DNA of 6,114 nucleotides from Methanomicrobium sp. GTDB lineage: Archaea > Halobacteriota > Methanomicrobia > Methanomicrobiales > Methanomicrobiaceae. Location of the stretch: assembly GCA_017553245.1 (NCBI GenBank), contig JAFZMT010000189.1, forward strand, positions 1-6,114, read 5' to 3'. Below are positions 5,103 to 6,114 of this stretch, one piece after another. The stretch's first letter is position 1. Each line of letters begins with the position of its first letter. The notes under the pieces were generated by a model. The model did not search any database, was not told where the DNA came from, and worked only from the letters and a program-made list of their open reading frames with translations. The position numbers and the translations under genes were made by a program.

Positions 5103-5162
5103 ATGAATAATGACAGAGAAAATACGGGATTTCAACAGAAAATAAAGGAACGGATGGCATAA
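5103..5162 (+). CDS. Doubtful 19-codon mini-ORF between hel308 and cgi121
   Basis: An ATG 5 nt after the hel308 stop opens a 19-codon frame, MNNDRENTGFQQKIKERMA, that ends in TAA 2 nt before the Cgi121 ATG. It could act as a leader peptide feeding ribosomes to Cgi121. It has no clear ribosome site of its own (GCGGC upstream only), and a frame this short is expected by chance. Confidence 0.15.
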   Translation: MNNDRENTGFQQKIKERMA

Positions 5163-5164
5163 AA

Positions 5165-6114
5165 ATGGAAAATATGAAAACCGACGGCGGTGCAGGCGGG
5201 GCGGATGCAGGCAATACCGGCGCTTTATCGGGAATTGTCAGATATTTTAATGACGATTCGAAAGATGACGGCTCGAAGCACTGTTTTGTGCTGATCTCGC
5301 CTTCGCCGGATGAGTCCTCTGACGGAACTGACATAACTGACGGAAACAGGGGAGCTGAGAGAAACGACAGAGCAAACCGCACGGGAAGAATCGGCATGGT
5401 TTGCAGTGTCGCAAGAGCGGAGTTGCACGTTGAAAATATTGCGGACTGCCTTAATGCCGTAAAAAAGATTGCAGACGCGGAAAGCAACGCAGGCAGGAAC
5501 GGATGCGGAGGTGCAAAAGAGGATGCAGGTAAAGGCACAGGCGGATATGGCGGCAGAGATGCGGGCAATATCTACATTATCTGCCTGAACGCCGATTGTA
5601 TCGCAGGATATCCGCATATCGAAAGTGCCGTCTTCCACGCAAAACGTTCATGGTTTGAGGACAAGCCGATAGCGAACTCATTTGAGATGGAGGTTCTTCT
5701 CTACACGGCAGCAAGACGGCAGTGCAATGAGATCGGCGAGTTCGGACTTCACAAAGGCAATAATGATCTGTTTGTCTGCATCTGCAGGGAGATTCCGGGG
5801 AACGAGGCAGAGGTCTCCGGGAGAGAAATGTCCGGGAGCGGGGATTCTGGAAAAGATGCCCTAAAGAGGTATTTTGAGGAGAACGAAAAGGTATTTTCCG
5901 GACTTGAGAGATGTGTCGGGCTTAAGCTGAAGGGGAACGGTCAGACCGCTGCCACGGCTGATGCGAACGGAAACGCGAGTGGGAATGCAAATGATAACGC
6001 AAACGGGAATGCTAATGGCAGAAAGCTGAGAAAGTTGATGAAACTTTTCGATATCCCGCAGGAAGAACTCTCGGAAACAGGCGCTGAGAGGATTGAGGAA
6101 CTGGTTCTTGAGAA
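5165..6114 (+). CDS. cgi121: KEOPS complex subunit Cgi121, expanded, 3' end outside window
   Basis: Cgi121 belongs to the KEOPS complex (with Kae1, Bud32, Pcc1), which makes the t6A modification on ANN-decoding tRNAs; Cgi121 binds Bud32 and helps recruit tRNA through its 3' CCA end. The family core is clear at residues 135-210: NIYIICLNADCIAG (135-148), HIESAVFHAKRSWF (151-164), then PIANSFEMEVLLYTAARRQC (168-187), matching the conserved ELLLYASGxRQI-type helix. Most archaeal members have about 150-170 residues; this has at least 316. The excess is low-complexity sequence at 1-22, 46-75, 107-134, 211-230 and 257-286 (N, G, A, D, S-rich). The visible end (RKLRKLMKLFDIPQEEL, 286-302) matches the family's last helices, so probably only 10-20 residues are missing. 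ATG at 5165 is the first start in frame, with a weak GGATGG 7 nt upstream; ATG at 5174 is possible. Confidence 0.88.
   Translation, partial: MENMKTDGGAGGADAGNTGALSGIVRYFNDDSKDDGSKHCFVLISPSPDESSDGTDITDGNRGAERNDRANRTGRIGMVCSVARAELHVENIADCLNAVKKIADAESNAGRNGCGGAKEDAGKGTGGYGGRDAGNIYIICLNADCIAGYPHIESAVFHAKRSWFEDKPIANSFEMEVLLYTAARRQCNEIGEFGLHKGNNDLFVCICREIPGNEAEVSGREMSGSGDSGKDALKRYFEENEKVFSGLERCVGLKLKGNGQTAATADANGNASGNANDNANGNANGRKLRKLMKLFDIPQEELSETGAERIEELVLE
5963..6019 (+). repeat. Asn/Gly/Ala-coding 6- to 12-bp repeat inside cgi121
   Basis: This 57-bp stretch codes for residues 267-285, an almost pure alternation of N, A and G (with one S and one D). At DNA level it is built from AAC/AAT codons alternating with GCN or GGN, for example GCAAACGGGAATGCTAATGG at 5999-6018. 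It separates two conserved parts of the protein without breaking the frame. Confidence 0.75.

Noticed and set aside
5080..5638. Minus-strand frames over the start of cgi121
   Set aside because: Pro/Ala/Ser-rich antisense readings of low-complexity coding DNA; no conserved features.
1..6114. CRISPR array, insertion sequence, tRNA or rRNA gene
   Set aside because: No spaced direct repeats, transposase, terminal inverted repeats with target duplications, or cloverleaf pattern were found on either strand.

Overview
The window looks like a piece of euryarchaeal chromosome, most likely from a methanogen of the Methanomicrobiales or a close relative. The evidence is a two-KH-domain ribosome-assembly protein of the archaeal Dim2/Pno1 type, a full Hel308 helicase, a KEOPS subunit Cgi121, and a DUF2178-like membrane protein paired with a short Xre-type regulator. 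AT-rich TATA-like elements lie in the gaps between genes. The order-level placement is inference from how the proteins read; no rRNA gene is present to settle it.

Layout. Positions 1-139 are a T-rich convergent gap with a terminator-like element. Positions 140-1070 (minus strand) hold a two-gene operon: a six-helix DUF2178-like membrane protein, then a 66-residue helix-turn-helix regulator. Positions 1071-1411 are a divergent intergenic region with unusual regulatory structure. It has three tandem 18-bp dyads (TGTTA-N8-YAACW) over the membrane-operon promoter and three tandem 11-bp repeats just ahead of the promoter of the next gene. Positions 1412-1954 (plus) encode the KH protein. Positions 1955-2235 contain a cluster of inverted repeats, one resembling the 530 loop of 16S rRNA, and a doubtful 99-codon ORF. 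Positions 2236-5097 (plus) encode Hel308 with an extra disordered tail of about 165 residues ending in a PCNA-interacting (PIP-like) motif. Positions 5165-6114 (plus) encode Cgi121, inflated by low-complexity inserts and cut by the window end shortly before its expected C-terminus.

How the genes fit together. The minus-strand pair is probably a self-regulated module in which the small regulator binds the triple dyad. KH protein, Hel308 and Cgi121 are conserved information-processing genes (small-subunit assembly, replication-fork repair, tRNA t6A synthesis). Hel308 and Cgi121 are 67 nt apart with no visible terminator and are probably co-transcribed. The most unusual theme is that Hel308 and Cgi121 both carry lineage-specific low-complexity segments partly built from short tandem DNA repeats, within otherwise canonical folds. 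I see no mobile element, CRISPR array, tRNA or rRNA gene.
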